Assembly: GCA_900543105.1 (NCBI GenBank)
Contig: UQQA01000012.1
Span: 1-31,232 of the forward strand
Direction: 5' to 3'
Source of the DNA: an uncultured Ruminococcus sp.
GTDB taxonomy: Bacteria; Bacillota; Clostridia; Oscillospirales; Ruminococcaceae
DNA length: 31,232 nucleotides
The translations under genes and the position numbers were made by a program. Positions 23,151-31,232 of this stretch are shown piece after piece; position 1 is the first letter of the stretch, and each line of letters starts with the position of its first letter. The notes under the pieces are model-generated. The model was given only the letters and a program-made list of their open reading frames with translations, ran no database searches and was not told the origin of the DNA.

Positions 23151-26100
23151 ATGGACAAAGCGAAAAGCGAAAAAAGCAGGACTTTGAAGCTTATTGCAGG
23201 CTTCTTTGCGGCTGTTATGCTTATACAGGGGCTGATCTATGTTATTTCGGCAAATTCGCACGAAATGTTCAGGCGGATAAACAGTGAAGCGGAGCAGAAT
23301 CTTTACAATTCGGCTTTGAAGCAGAGCGTTTTGCTGAAAAACAAGCTGTGTGGATTTGCCGATATGTCCGATGAGGTGACTGATGCGAATACGGTGCTTT
23401 CGGACATTCTTGACAAGAGGGGAATATCGTCTGAGGCGTTTTTATCCGATCCCGGCGCGCAGGATATGTTTATCGAAAAATATGCGGGTGAGCTTATAGA
23501 TCATATGGCTGAACGTTCACCGAGCGGTGTTTTTATGCTGCTTTGCGGTGATTCCGATTTCCTTGCGGATACGACATACCGGGGACTTTTTATAAAGGAT
23601 GCAGACCCCGATTCGTTCGATGATTTTGATACTGTGATGACGAGGGGAAGCAGATCCGTTTCGGTGCATTACAACATTCCGCTCGACATAAACTGGGCAA
23701 GTGATTTTGAATTCAGCAAAAGTGATGCTGTGAAGTACAGATTTTTCATCGAACCCGTTACGGCGGCGCGCAAAGACCCGAGCCGTAAGAGCAGCTATTA
23801 CGGCTACTGGGCAGACAGCTTTGTATTCGATGACGGAAGCAATGAGCGCATTATAACCTATTCCGTGCCGCTGATATATGAAAAGTCGGTTTACGGTGTT
23901 ATCGGCATAACGCTTTCCTGCTCGCGTCTGAGCGAGCTGCTCGGGGAGGATAATTCCGAAAGAGGGCTGGTGCTTTTCAGCTCAAAGAAATACACCGACA
24001 ATGAGGATCTGAGCGGCATCGTTCAGGCAATGAGCAACATAAGCTCGGTGAAAAATGTGACTTCGGGCAGTCAGATAAATCTTGTTCCTGCGGAATATTC
24101 CGACATTGCCTACACAACGGAAAGCATTGAGTTTGAGGATGGCAGGGCATACTGCACAGCGAGTGAAGTTCAGCTTTACAGCAGTGATTCTTATTATGAG
24201 AACACTTGGTACATAGCGGCTGTTGAGGGCGAGAACAGCATTTACAGCGCTTACGAATATATGCGCAGGCACTACAATATCACGACGATAATAATGTCCG
24301 TGTTCGGACTTGCGTGCGCCACAGCATTTGTTGCGGCGGTCGCAAGAGCGTTCACGAAATTCCGTGATGCGGTAAAGTCGCTTATCGGAAAGGACAGACC
24401 CGAGAAAAAAGTCTCTTTCAGAAACAAGGAGCTTGCGGAGCTTTATGAGCAGGTCAGCGATATGGCTGAAGAACGCCGTGAGGCTGTGCTTTCTTATGAG
24501 GGTGAACACGAGCTTTGCTCGATAGCGTTAAGGTCGTCCAACAGCAGCATTTTTCAGTACATCAATGCGGAAGATGTTTTTATCATATTCCATTTTGACA
24601 AGGACAGAAAGTACTGCTTTGCACGGAGAAGCATATACAACAACTTCCGCAAGCGCGTAATGGAGGGTGAAGTCTGTCCCGAAGAGGATATCAACACGGT
24701 GATCTCTTTCCTCGACGGACAGATGAACGAGCCGTTCAGGACGAGAGTTTACACAAAGGACAAGGCGGTTATCTGGGATCAGGTTTCGGGAAAACCCATT
24801 GTTGAGGACGGCGAAGTCGTCAGGGTCGTTGCCTGCGTACAGAATGTTACGGAAACGGTGCTTGAAGAGCAGCGTCAGCAGGTGCTTGCGAGCCGTGACA
24901 AGATAACCGGTTTTTACGATAATGATTACGGATACATACTTGCGAAGAAGAGGGCGCTCGAAAACGGCGGAAAATTCACGATAGTTATTTTCTCCCTTAA
25001 AAATGTGAATGAATTTATCCGAAGTGAGGGTTCATACTATTTTAACGGAGTTATGGAAGAGATAGCAGCGATAATACGTCTTTTTGAGTTCGAGGGAGAT
25101 ATTATATGGAGAATGTCGGCTTCGGACATTGCTATATTCGTTCCCAATGATAAGGGCGACATCAGGAAAGAAAATCTTAGCAAGGCTTGTTCATACATTG
25201 ACAGGGTTTATTCATCGGAGGACAATGCTTTGATATATTGTGGAGTAGGGATCTTCCAAGGCGGCAAGGCTTCGGAATTTGCCGATGCGGTGGACAATGC
25301 ACGCTTGGCGAGCCTTGCTTCCGAGATGCCGTCTTACCCGAGGGTAACATATTATCGTGAGGCACAGTTTGATCTTTCGGTAAGGGCAAAGCTTGCGGCG
25401 GCGAACTATGAATCGAGTGCAGGAATAAGCGAGCTTGAAAGTGAATACAATCCTACCGACAATATGGTTTCCTACACCATTAATATGCTTGAAAAATCGA
25501 AGAAGCTCACAAAGGCAATTGACATTATCTTCTGCAAGATAGGAAGAATGCTCGATCTGGAGAGGATAGCTTTCTTTGATATGAACCGTGACCGAAGCTC
25601 GGTCCGTGTTTTCCGTCAGTGGAGCAGGTACGGAAAGATAAAGATAGTTGACAGTGCATTTTCGCTCGGCGAGGGATTTGACGAGCTTATAAAGCTGCTT
25701 TCGGCGGAGGAAAATATCATTGCCGACAAGAATTTCTATGCTTCATCGAATGAGCTTTCGTCATTCATCGCAATGCTTCGTGATGAGGGCAAGGTACTGA
25801 TAACGCCGGTATTCTACAATGGTGCGCCGTATGCGTTCCTTGCATTCAGCGCAGTTGAGCGCGAGGAGCGTGAAGCCTCGATAAAGTCTATGGCGGAGCT
25901 TTCGAGGGTAATTTCGGCGCAGGTGATCTCATCGAGAACGGCTTCGGAAAATGTTGCGAGAAGTGAATTCTTCTCGAAGATGTCGCACGAGATAAGAACG
26001 CCGATGAATGCGGTCATGGGTGTAACAAAGCTGCTGCTCGATGATTGTGAATTGAATGATGAGGTGCGCAGTTATGTGGAGCAGATCGACAGATCCTCAC

Positions 26101-27083
26101 ATTATCTGATGGAGCTTATCAACAGTAATCTTGAGCTTTCAAAGATCGAAAGCGGAAAAATGATCGTCAACAGTCTGCCGTTCGACCTGCAGACGCTCAT
26201 TGATGACACGGAAACGATAATCCGCGTTCAGACCGAACAGAAAGGCTTATATCTTGCGGTCGAGGGAACTGTTGAGCATCGATACGTATTCGGTGACAGT
26301 CTGAAGCTTCGTCAGGTGCTTATAAACATACTCGGAAATGCGCTGAAATTCACACACAACGGCGGGATAACGCTTACGGTGAATGAAACGGGCGTGAACA
26401 ACGGCAATGTTTGTCTGCATTTCTCCGTTAAGGATATGGGTATCGGCATCAGCCATGAAAACATTGAGAAAATATTCGACTCGTTCGAGCAGCTTGACGG
26501 CAGGATAACGGCAAAGTACGGCGGAACAGGTCTTGGACTTGCGATAAGCAATGCTTATGTATCGATGATGGGCGGAAAGCTCAATGTTGAGAGCGAACTC
26601 GGAAAGGGTTCGGAGTTCTACTTTGATCTTGCACTGCCGATAGCTGACAAGTCAAAGGTTGAGAGTGAAACTGCGGAAAATGAAGATGTTTCCATAGAGG
26701 GGCGCAGGCTTCTTCTTGCGGAAGATGATGAGATCAACCGAATGATAGCGGTAAAGTTGCTTGAACACGAGGGACTTGTCATTGAAACCGCGGAAAACGG
26801 TGAGATCGCTGTACGGAAATTCACCGATTCTGCGGAAAATTACTACGATGCGATACTGATGGACATTCGTATGCCGGTTATGGACGGACTTGAAGCGACG
26901 AGGAAGATACGGAGCCTTGACCGTACCGATGCGAGGGCGATCCCGATAATCGCTTTGACGGCAAACGCTTTTGACGAGGACATCAAGAAATCGGCGCAGT
27001 GCGGAATGAACGGACATTTATCAAAGCCTATCGATATTCGTCAGATACGCAGAGTTTTAAAGGCGGCTTTGAAAAAGCACTGA
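23151..27083 (+). CDS. Large membrane hybrid histidine kinase / response regulator
   Basis: The ATG at 23151 is preferred because GGAGA lies 10 bp upstream; 1,310 residues. Order: first membrane helix (~11-33), an extracellular Cache-like sensor (~35-370), a second membrane helix (~375-398), a PAS-like region (~445-575), a degenerate GGDEF-like domain (~575-700; the signature loop reads RMSASDIAIF near 654-663, so no cyclase activity is expected) and a GAF-like region (~770-920). Then come HisKA with phospho-acceptor His946 (KMSHEIRTPMN), an HATPase with NALKFTHNGG, DMGIGIS and GGTGLGLAIS, and a receiver with phospho-acceptor Asp1238 (LMDIRMPVMDG). The signal and output partner are unknown; no separate regulator is adjacent, and a hairpin follows. 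Confidence 0.9.
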   Translation: MDKAKSEKSRTLKLIAGFFAAVMLIQGLIYVISANSHEMFRRINSEAEQNLYNSALKQSVLLKNKLCGFADMSDEVTDANTVLSDILDKRGISSEAFLSDPGAQDMFIEKYAGELIDHMAERSPSGVFMLLCGDSDFLADTTYRGLFIKDADPDSFDDFDTVMTRGSRSVSVHYNIPLDINWASDFEFSKSDAVKYRFFIEPVTAARKDPSRKSSYYGYWADSFVFDDGSNERIITYSVPLIYEKSVYGVIGITLSCSRLSELLGEDNSERGLVLFSSKKYTDNEDLSGIVQAMSNISSVKNVTSGSQINLVPAEYSDIAYTTESIEFEDGRAYCTASEVQLYSSDSYYENTWYIAAVEGENSIYSAYEYMRRHYNITTIIMSVFGLACATAFVAAVARAFTKFRDAVKSLIGKDRPEKKVSFRNKELAELYEQVSDMAEERREAVLSYEGEHELCSIALRSSNSSIFQYINAEDVFIIFHFDKDRKYCFARRSIYNNFRKRVMEGEVCPEEDINTVISFLDGQMNEPFRTRVYTKDKAVIWDQVSGKPIVEDGEVVRVVACVQNVTETVLEEQRQQVLASRDKITGFYDNDYGYILAKKRALENGGKFTIVIFSLKNVNEFIRSEGSYYFNGVMEEIAAIIRLFEFEGDIIWRMSASDIAIFVPNDKGDIRKENLSKACSYIDRVYSSEDNALIYCGVGIFQGGKASEFADAVDNARLASLASEMPSYPRVTYYREAQFDLSVRAKLAAANYESSAGISELESEYNPTDNMVSYTINMLEKSKKLTKAIDIIFCKIGRMLDLERIAFFDMNRDRSSVRVFRQWSRYGKIKIVDSAFSLGEGFDELIKLLSAEENIIADKNFYASSNELSSFIAMLRDEGKVLITPVFYNGAPYAFLAFSAVEREEREASIKSMAELSRVISAQVISSRTASENVARSEFFSKMSHEIRTPMNAVMGVTKLLLDDCELNDEVRSYVEQIDRSSHYLMELINSNLELSKIESGKMIVNSLPFDLQTLIDDTETIIRVQTEQKGLYLAVEGTVEHRYVFGDSLKLRQVLINILGNALKFTHNGGITLTVNETGVNNGNVCLHFSVKDMGIGISHENIEKIFDSFEQLDGRITAKYGGTGLGLAISNAYVSMMGGKLNVESELGKGSEFYFDLALPIADKSKVESETAENEDVSIEGRRLLLAEDDEINRMIAVKLLEHEGLVIETAENGEIAVRKFTDSAENYYDAILMDIRMPVMDGLEATRKIRSLDRTDARAIPIIALTANAFDEDIKKSAQCGMNGHLSKPIDIRQIRRVLKAALKKH

Positions 27084-27110
27084 CGACATTTGTTTGACAG
27101 TCTGAAAATA

Positions 27111-27146
27111 AAGACCGCATAAGCTATGGGCGGCTTATGCGGTCTT
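27111..27146 (+). terminator. Hairpin after the hybrid kinase gene
   Basis: A 14-bp perfect stem, AAGACCGCATAAGC / GCTTATGCGGTCTT, with an 8-nt loop. The tail (ATACTTT) is only moderately T-rich. Confidence 0.6.
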
Positions 27147-27167
27147 ATACTTTGGGTGAAAGAGAAA

Positions 27168-28031
27168 ATGAAAAGCAAAAATAAGGCAATACTATATATT
27201 ATATGTTCGGCGTTCTGCTTTGCGGTGATGAATGCGTCGATCCGGCTTGCAGGTGATCTGCCGTTCATGCAGAAGGTGTTTTTCCGCAATTTTGTGGCTG
27301 CGATAGCTGCATTTTTTATCCTAAAGAAAAATCATATAAAGCTTACCTGCAAAAAAGAAAACCGCATATATATGTTTATGAGGGCATTCTGCGGAACACT
27401 TGGAATGATATGTAATTTTTACGCGATAGATCATCTTATGCTTGCGGACGCTTCGATGCTCAACAAGATGTCGCCGTTCTTTGCGGTAGTATTTTCGGCG
27501 ATAATACTCAAAGACAAGCCGACGGTATTTCAGCTTTGCGCGGTACTGACGGCGTTTACGGGAAGCTTATTCATAATAAAGCCTACGTTTGCGAACGCTT
27601 CGCTTTTCCCGTCGCTGATAGGCTTTCTCGGCGGACTTGGGGCAGGTGCGGCTTATGCATTCGTGAGCAAGCTCGGCAGGGGCGGAGAGAAAGGTCCTGT
27701 GATAGTGTTTGTATTCTCGGCATTTTCCTGCGTTACGGTGTTGCCGTATGTGATACTGCATTTTGTTCCGATGAGTTTATATCAGACGCTTATGCTGCTT
27801 CTGACGGGATTTTCTGCGGCAGGCGGTCAGTTTTCGATAACGGCGGCTTACACTCACGCTCCTGCGAGGGAGGTTTCTGTTTTCGACTACACGCAGATAC
27901 TTTTCTCAACGCTGTTGGGATTTTTCCTTTTCGGGCAGGTTCCCGACAAGTGGAGCTTTGTCGGATACGGCATAATTATTTTAGCGGCGGTATCGATGTT
28001 CTTATACAACAACAGAAAGACCGCGAAATGA
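27168..28031 (+). CDS. EamA/DMT-family membrane transporter
   Basis: The ATG at 27168 (MKSKNKAIL) is preferred, since an upstream frame start at 27126 would lie inside the terminator hairpin. 287 residues with about ten hydrophobic segments and two EamA repeats: the first has NASIRLAGDLPFMQKVFFRNF near residue 20, the second FSAAGGQFSITAAYTHAPAREVSVFDY near 225-251. The family exports or imports metabolites and amino acids across the cytoplasmic membrane; the substrate is unknown. GAAAGAG is a weak ribosome binding site. It stands alone after the kinase gene. Confidence 0.85.
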   Translation: MKSKNKAILYIICSAFCFAVMNASIRLAGDLPFMQKVFFRNFVAAIAAFFILKKNHIKLTCKKENRIYMFMRAFCGTLGMICNFYAIDHLMLADASMLNKMSPFFAVVFSAIILKDKPTVFQLCAVLTAFTGSLFIIKPTFANASLFPSLIGFLGGLGAGAAYAFVSKLGRGGEKGPVIVFVFSAFSCVTVLPYVILHFVPMSLYQTLMLLLTGFSAAGGQFSITAAYTHAPAREVSVFDYTQILFSTLLGFFLFGQVPDKWSFVGYGIIILAAVSMFLYNNRKTAK

Positions 28032-28123
28032 AGTTAAACTAACTTTATATTGCAAAAAAACATATAAAAATATTATTAAAAGTTTAATTTTGCAGGATTT
28101 AAAATAAAATCTTGCAAAAACTA

Positions 28124-28152
28124 TTGACAAAATTAAATTAGTATGTTATTAT
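28124..28152 (+). promoter_or_regulatory. Promoter of the ANTAR gene
   Basis: A consensus TTGACA (28124-28129) and TATTAT (28147-28152) with a 17-bp spacer. The expected start is near 28159, leaving an ~80-nt leader. Confidence 0.8.
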
Positions 28153-28158
28153 AACCTT

Positions 28159-28238
28159 GTCAGCCAAGGAAACGGCGGTGATACTGCGGTATAATTATCG
28201 TTTCCCGAAAAGACGATTTTTTTGAGAGGAGTGCGAAA
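28159..28238 (+). promoter_or_regulatory. Leader with possible attenuator before the ANTAR gene
   Basis: ATCGT (28197-28201) pairs with ACGAT (28213-28217), followed by seven T residues (28217-28223): a small terminator-like hairpin. GGAAACG (28168-28174) pairs with CGTTTCC (28199-28205), which overlaps the first arm, so the two structures exclude each other. CCTTG/CAAGG near 28155-28169 makes one more small hairpin. The 5-bp terminator stem is weak. Confidence 0.4.
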
Positions 28239-28811
28239 ATGTCAGGTTCAAAGGCTCTTGTTATATCTTTGAATGAGGAAATGCGCGATAATCTTGCTTT
28301 GACGGTGAAGTCCTGCGGCTTCGGTTCGATATCCGTTTCGGACGGAAGCAATGCAAGAAACATTGTCACAGACTGCGAATTTGATCTGATAATACTCAAC
28401 ACTCCGCTTGCGGACGAATACGGTCTGGAGCTTGCGGAATTTATAACGGAGAATACTGCGAGTGCGCTCATCGTAACGGCTGCACAGAAAAATTATGATG
28501 AGATCTACCGAAAGATAGGCGACAAGGGCTGTTACATACTCTCGAAGCCTTTCACGAAGTCGGTTCTTGTTCAGGCTGTAAATTTCACGGTTTCTGCGAG
28601 AAAAAAGCTGCTTGAAAATGAAAAAGAGCGCAGGGAGCTTGAAAAGAAGCTTTACAATTTAAAGCAGATAAACCGTGCGAAATGCGTACTTATCCAGTAC
28701 CTCAGAATTACGGAGGAGGACGCTCACAGGCAGATACAGAAGCGAGCTATGGATCAGCGTGTTCCCGAAGTCGAGGTCGCGCTTGATATTCTTAAGACTT
28801 ACGAAATGTGA
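28239..28811 (+). CDS. Pseudo-receiver-ANTAR RNA-binding regulator
   Basis: 190 residues. The N-terminal receiver fold (residues 1-120) has LIILNTPLADEYG where a true receiver has the phospho-acceptor Asp, so that Asp is Asn here. The acidic pocket is also altered (ISLNEEMRDN). A coiled coil follows (~125-145, KKLLENEKERRELEKKLYNL). The ANTAR three-helix bundle, AKCVLIQYLRITEEDAHRQIQKRAMDQR, is near 149-176. ANTAR proteins bind paired hairpins in RNA and prevent termination. This 'NTPL' subtype is common in clostridia. No glutamine synthetase or nitrogen gene lies next to it; dapF follows 95 bp later. GAGGAG precedes the ATG. Confidence 0.88.
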   Translation: MSGSKALVISLNEEMRDNLALTVKSCGFGSISVSDGSNARNIVTDCEFDLIILNTPLADEYGLELAEFITENTASALIVTAAQKNYDEIYRKIGDKGCYILSKPFTKSVLVQAVNFTVSARKKLLENEKERRELEKKLYNLKQINRAKCVLIQYLRITEEDAHRQIQKRAMDQRVPEVEVALDILKTYEM

Positions 28812-28906
28812 GCGGGGGCACTTTGCGGAAATTTCGCTTAACAAATGGATATGTTTCGCAGATATGATTTGACTGATTGATCATAATATTGTAAGGAAGT
28901 GTTTTT

Positions 28907-29746
28907 ATGCGCTTTACCAAAATGCAGGGAATCGGCAATGACTATATTTATGTCAACTGCTTTGAGGAAAAGGTCGATGAACCCGAAAAGGTTTCGATCA
29001 AGGTCAGCGACCGCCATTTCGGCATCGGCGGTGACGGATTGGTGCTTATTATGCCGTCCGAAAAGGCTGATTTCCGAATGAGAATGTTCAACGCTGACGG
29101 TTCGGAGGGAATGATGTGCGGCAATGCGACACGCTGCATCGGCAAATACGTTTATGACAACAAGCTGACGGACAAGACGGAGATAACGCTTGAAACGAAG
29201 AGCGGCATCAAGTATCTGACGCTTCACCCTGTGGACGGCGTTGTAAAGACGGTCGATGTTGACATGGGCGAGCCTATTCTTGTTCCCAAGGATATCCCGA
29301 TGTTAGCAAAGGGTGACAGCTTCATCAACAAGCCGATAGATGTCAACGGAAAGAGCGTGAATATTACGGCAGTATCTATGGGAAATCCTCACGCGGTCGT
29401 TTTCACGAGCAAAATTGACGGACTTGATCTTGAAAAGATAGGTCCTGATTATGAGAACGACCCTATTTTCCCCGAGCGTGTGAACACGGAATTCTGTGAG
29501 ATACTTGACGGACACACTATTAAGATGCGAGTCTGGGAACGCGGTTCGGGTGAAACATGGGCTTGCGGAACGGGAGCCTGTGCGACTGCGACAGCGGCTG
29601 TGCTGAACGGTTTTTGCAAAAAGGACGAGCCGATAACGTTGAAGCTCAGGGGCGGCGATCTTACGATAACCTACCGCAGCGACAATAACCACATTATAAT
29701 GAGCGGCCCTGCCGAAACGGTTTTTGACGGCGAGATCAAGCTTTGA
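28907..29746 (+). CDS. dapF: Diaminopimelate epimerase
   Basis: 279 residues. The two catalytic cysteines are Cys71 (MMCGNATRC) and Cys220 (WACGTGACAT). MRFTKMQGIGNDYIYV at the start and NPHAVVF in the middle are family hallmarks. It converts LL- to meso-diaminopimelate, for lysine and for the peptidoglycan cross-link. It sits 21 bp upstream of dapL, whose product is its substrate, so the two form an operon. AAGGAAG lies 8 bp before the ATG. Normal length. Confidence 0.95.
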   Translation: MRFTKMQGIGNDYIYVNCFEEKVDEPEKVSIKVSDRHFGIGGDGLVLIMPSEKADFRMRMFNADGSEGMMCGNATRCIGKYVYDNKLTDKTEITLETKSGIKYLTLHPVDGVVKTVDVDMGEPILVPKDIPMLAKGDSFINKPIDVNGKSVNITAVSMGNPHAVVFTSKIDGLDLEKIGPDYENDPIFPERVNTEFCEILDGHTIKMRVWERGSGETWACGTGACATATAAVLNGFCKKDEPITLKLRGGDLTITYRSDNNHIIMSGPAETVFDGEIKL

Positions 29747-29767
29747 TTTGAAAGGAAAGTGCTGGAA

Positions 29768-30976
29768 ATGGCTTATATAAACGAAAATTTTTTAAAGCTC
29801 AAAGAGAATTATCTTTTTATCGATATTGCCAAGAAGCTCAATGCTTACCGTGAGGCAAATCCCGATAAGAAGCTTATCAGAATGGGTATTGGTGACGTAA
29901 CAAGACCGCTTGCGCCGGTTGTTGTTGAGGCAATGAAAAAGGCTGCTGACGAAATGGGCAGACCCGAAACATTCCGTGGTTATGAGGACAGCGGCAAGGG
30001 TTATGATTTTCTTCGTGAAGCTATCTCGGGATACTATAAGAATTCTATCGGTGCAGACGTTTCACCCGATGAAATTCTTATAAGCGACGGTGCGAAGAGC
30101 GACTGCGGAAACATTGTCGATATTTTCAGCAGCAGGAACAGGATCGTTATTACCGACCCTGCTTATCCTGTTTACGTTGACTCGAACACAATGAGCGGAA
30201 AAGAGATAATTTACGCTTCGTCCAACGAGGAGAACGGTTTTGCGGCAATGCCCGATGAGAGTGTTGACTGCGACATCATTTACCTTTGCTCGCCGAACAA
30301 TCCTACGGGTTCGGTCTACACAAAGGAGCAGCTAAAAGTCTGGGTCGATTATGCTGTCAGAAAGAATGCGATAATCATTTTCGACAGCGCTTACGAAGCA
30401 TTTATCCGTGACAAGAGCCTTGTGAGAAGCATTTTCACGGTCGAGGGTGCAAGAAAATGCGCAATTGAGATATGCTCACTTTCCAAGACAGCAGGCTTCA
30501 CGGGAACGAGATGCGGTTACACGGTAATTCCCAAGGAGCTTGAAGCTGTTACCGAATCGGGCGAAAAGGTGAATGTTGCGAAGATATGGTCAAGACGGCA
30601 GGGCAGCAAGTTCAACGGCGTTTCCTATCCCGTCCAGAGAGCAGCCGAGGCTGTTTTCACCGAGGATGGACAGAAGCAGACACACGCCGACATCGACTAT
30701 TATATGGAAAATGCACGCATTATGAGCGAGACCTGCGAGGAGCTTGGCATCAAGTACACGGGCGGCAAGAACTCGCCATACATTTGGCTGAAGTGTCCGA
30801 ACGGAATGGGCAGCTGGGAGTTTTTTGACTATCTTCTTCACGAAATTCAGGTTGTCGGAACTCCGGGCGAGGGCTTTGGTCCGAACGGCAAGGGTTGGTT
30901 CAGACTAACGGCTTTCGGAACAAAAGAAAACACTATTGAGGCAATGGAAAGACTTAAAAAGCTTTTGAAGAAGTAA
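29768..30976 (+). CDS. dapL: LL-diaminopimelate aminotransferase
   Basis: The ATG at 29768 (MAYINENFLKLKENYLFIDIAKK) matches the family start; a GTG at 29759 would sit only 3 bp from the AAGGA. 402 residues. The PLP-binding Lys240 is in SLSKTAGFTGTRCGY, with SPNNPTG and FDSAYEAFI as the other PLP-contact segments. It turns tetrahydrodipicolinate directly into LL-diaminopimelate using glutamate, bypassing the succinylase and acetylase routes. GIGDVTRPL is near residue 39. Adjacent to dapF. A family A repeat begins just after the stop codon; no terminator hairpin is seen. Confidence 0.95.
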   Translation: MAYINENFLKLKENYLFIDIAKKLNAYREANPDKKLIRMGIGDVTRPLAPVVVEAMKKAADEMGRPETFRGYEDSGKGYDFLREAISGYYKNSIGADVSPDEILISDGAKSDCGNIVDIFSSRNRIVITDPAYPVYVDSNTMSGKEIIYASSNEENGFAAMPDESVDCDIIYLCSPNNPTGSVYTKEQLKVWVDYAVRKNAIIIFDSAYEAFIRDKSLVRSIFTVEGARKCAIEICSLSKTAGFTGTRCGYTVIPKELEAVTESGEKVNVAKIWSRRQGSKFNGVSYPVQRAAEAVFTEDGQKQTHADIDYYMENARIMSETCEELGIKYTGGKNSPYIWLKCPNGMGSWEFFDYLLHEIQVVGTPGEGFGPNGKGWFRLTAFGTKENTIEAMERLKKLLKK

Positions 30977-30982
30977 AAAAAT

Positions 30983-31180
30983 AAAGTTTACGTCCACGCT
31001 TTTTAAAGGGTGGCAGGGGGTCAAGGGGGGCAGAGCCACCTTGTCGCTTCCGCAGAAGCGAAATTCCCTAAACTGACAGCTAAGGCATTGCTGCAATAGA
31101 ACAATATCCAACAGTTAAAAAAGGCGCAATTCACACCAAAAGGTTAAACGAACTATGATAAACACAGTTTCGTAAACCTA
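30983..31180 (+). repeat. Family A composite repeat, copy A3 (interrupted)
   Basis: AAAGTTTACGTCCACGCTTTT, GGGTCAAGGGGGGCAGAGCC, CCCTAAACTGACAGCTAAGG and CAACAGTTAAAAAAGGCGCA follow the same order as A1 and the reverse complement of A2. The tail begins GGCGCAATTCAC at 31123 but, before its expected right end, sequence of family B starts at 31181. Confidence 0.75.
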
Positions 31181-31232
31181 ATACTAATTCTCGATCAACC
31201 TATAGACAAACTCTCGGCTATAATAAGTTCAT
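31181..31232. mobile_element. Family B palindromic element, copy B3 (cut by window edge)
   Basis: ATACTAATTCTCGATCAACC and TATAGACAAACTCTCGGCTA match the left part of B1 and B2 with several substitutions. The right part lies outside the window. Confidence 0.75.

Noticed and set aside
28155..28205. Classical ANTAR dual-hexaloop RNA target in the leader
   Set aside because: I could not place two hairpins with six-base loops having A at position 1 and G at position 4; only a 5-nt loop hairpin is visible.

Overview
The window is a chromosomal stretch of a Gram-positive anaerobe, most likely a clostridial member of the Oscillospiraceae (Ruminococcus / [Eubacterium] siraeum-like). The reasons are a ferredoxin-dependent 2-oxoacid oxidoreductase operon, the LL-DAP aminotransferase route (dapF-dapL), a DUF1015 and a DUF1836 protein, an ANTAR regulator of the clostridial pseudo-receiver type, a HgdB-like dehydratase subunit, strong AGGAGG-type ribosome binding sites and many sigma-A promoters with 17-bp spacers. 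The genus is an inference. No tRNA, rRNA, CRISPR array, transposase gene or phage gene is seen.

Layout. 1-2420: end of tsaB, then two minus-strand genes (P-loop kinase-like, DUF1015). 2421-3253: gene-free region filled with two inverted copies of a composite repeat (family A). 3254-7293: a DUF1836 regulator diverges from an operon of a MinD-like ATPase plus the four subunits of a 2-oxoacid:ferredoxin oxidoreductase. 7294-8282: an accessory patch with two families of small palindromic elements (B, C), a candidate small RNA, and a small gene broken by a C element. 8459-11796: minus-strand operon TVP38-HAD-uvrC. 11995-13893: RING/zinc-ribbon membrane protein and galU. 13894-14706: gene-free, G-rich inverted repeat. 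14707-18533: HgdB-like protein, FliD-like protein, ArsC-like protein, SDR and HD hydrolase. 18675-20627: chemotaxis receptor. 20883-22900: fakA and an Asp23/Gls24 protein on the minus strand. 23151-27083: a large hybrid histidine kinase. 27168-28031: EamA transporter. 28239-30976: ANTAR regulator, dapF, dapL. 30977-31232: third A copy running into a third B copy at the window edge.

Most genes are housekeeping or metabolic: tRNA t6A modification, nucleotide excision repair, UDP-glucose synthesis, lysine/peptidoglycan precursor synthesis, fatty-acid activation, and reductive 2-oxoacid/CoA chemistry. The accessory interest lies between genes. At least four repeat families (A, B, C, D) sit at gene 3' ends or inside one another. 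The clearest event is a C-type element that splits a 93-codon gene: removing exactly 100 bp restores its reading frame. Next to it, a canonical promoter leads into a short structured transcript ending in a 26-bp perfect hairpin, a good candidate for an undescribed small RNA. The ANTAR gene has a leader that looks like an attenuator.
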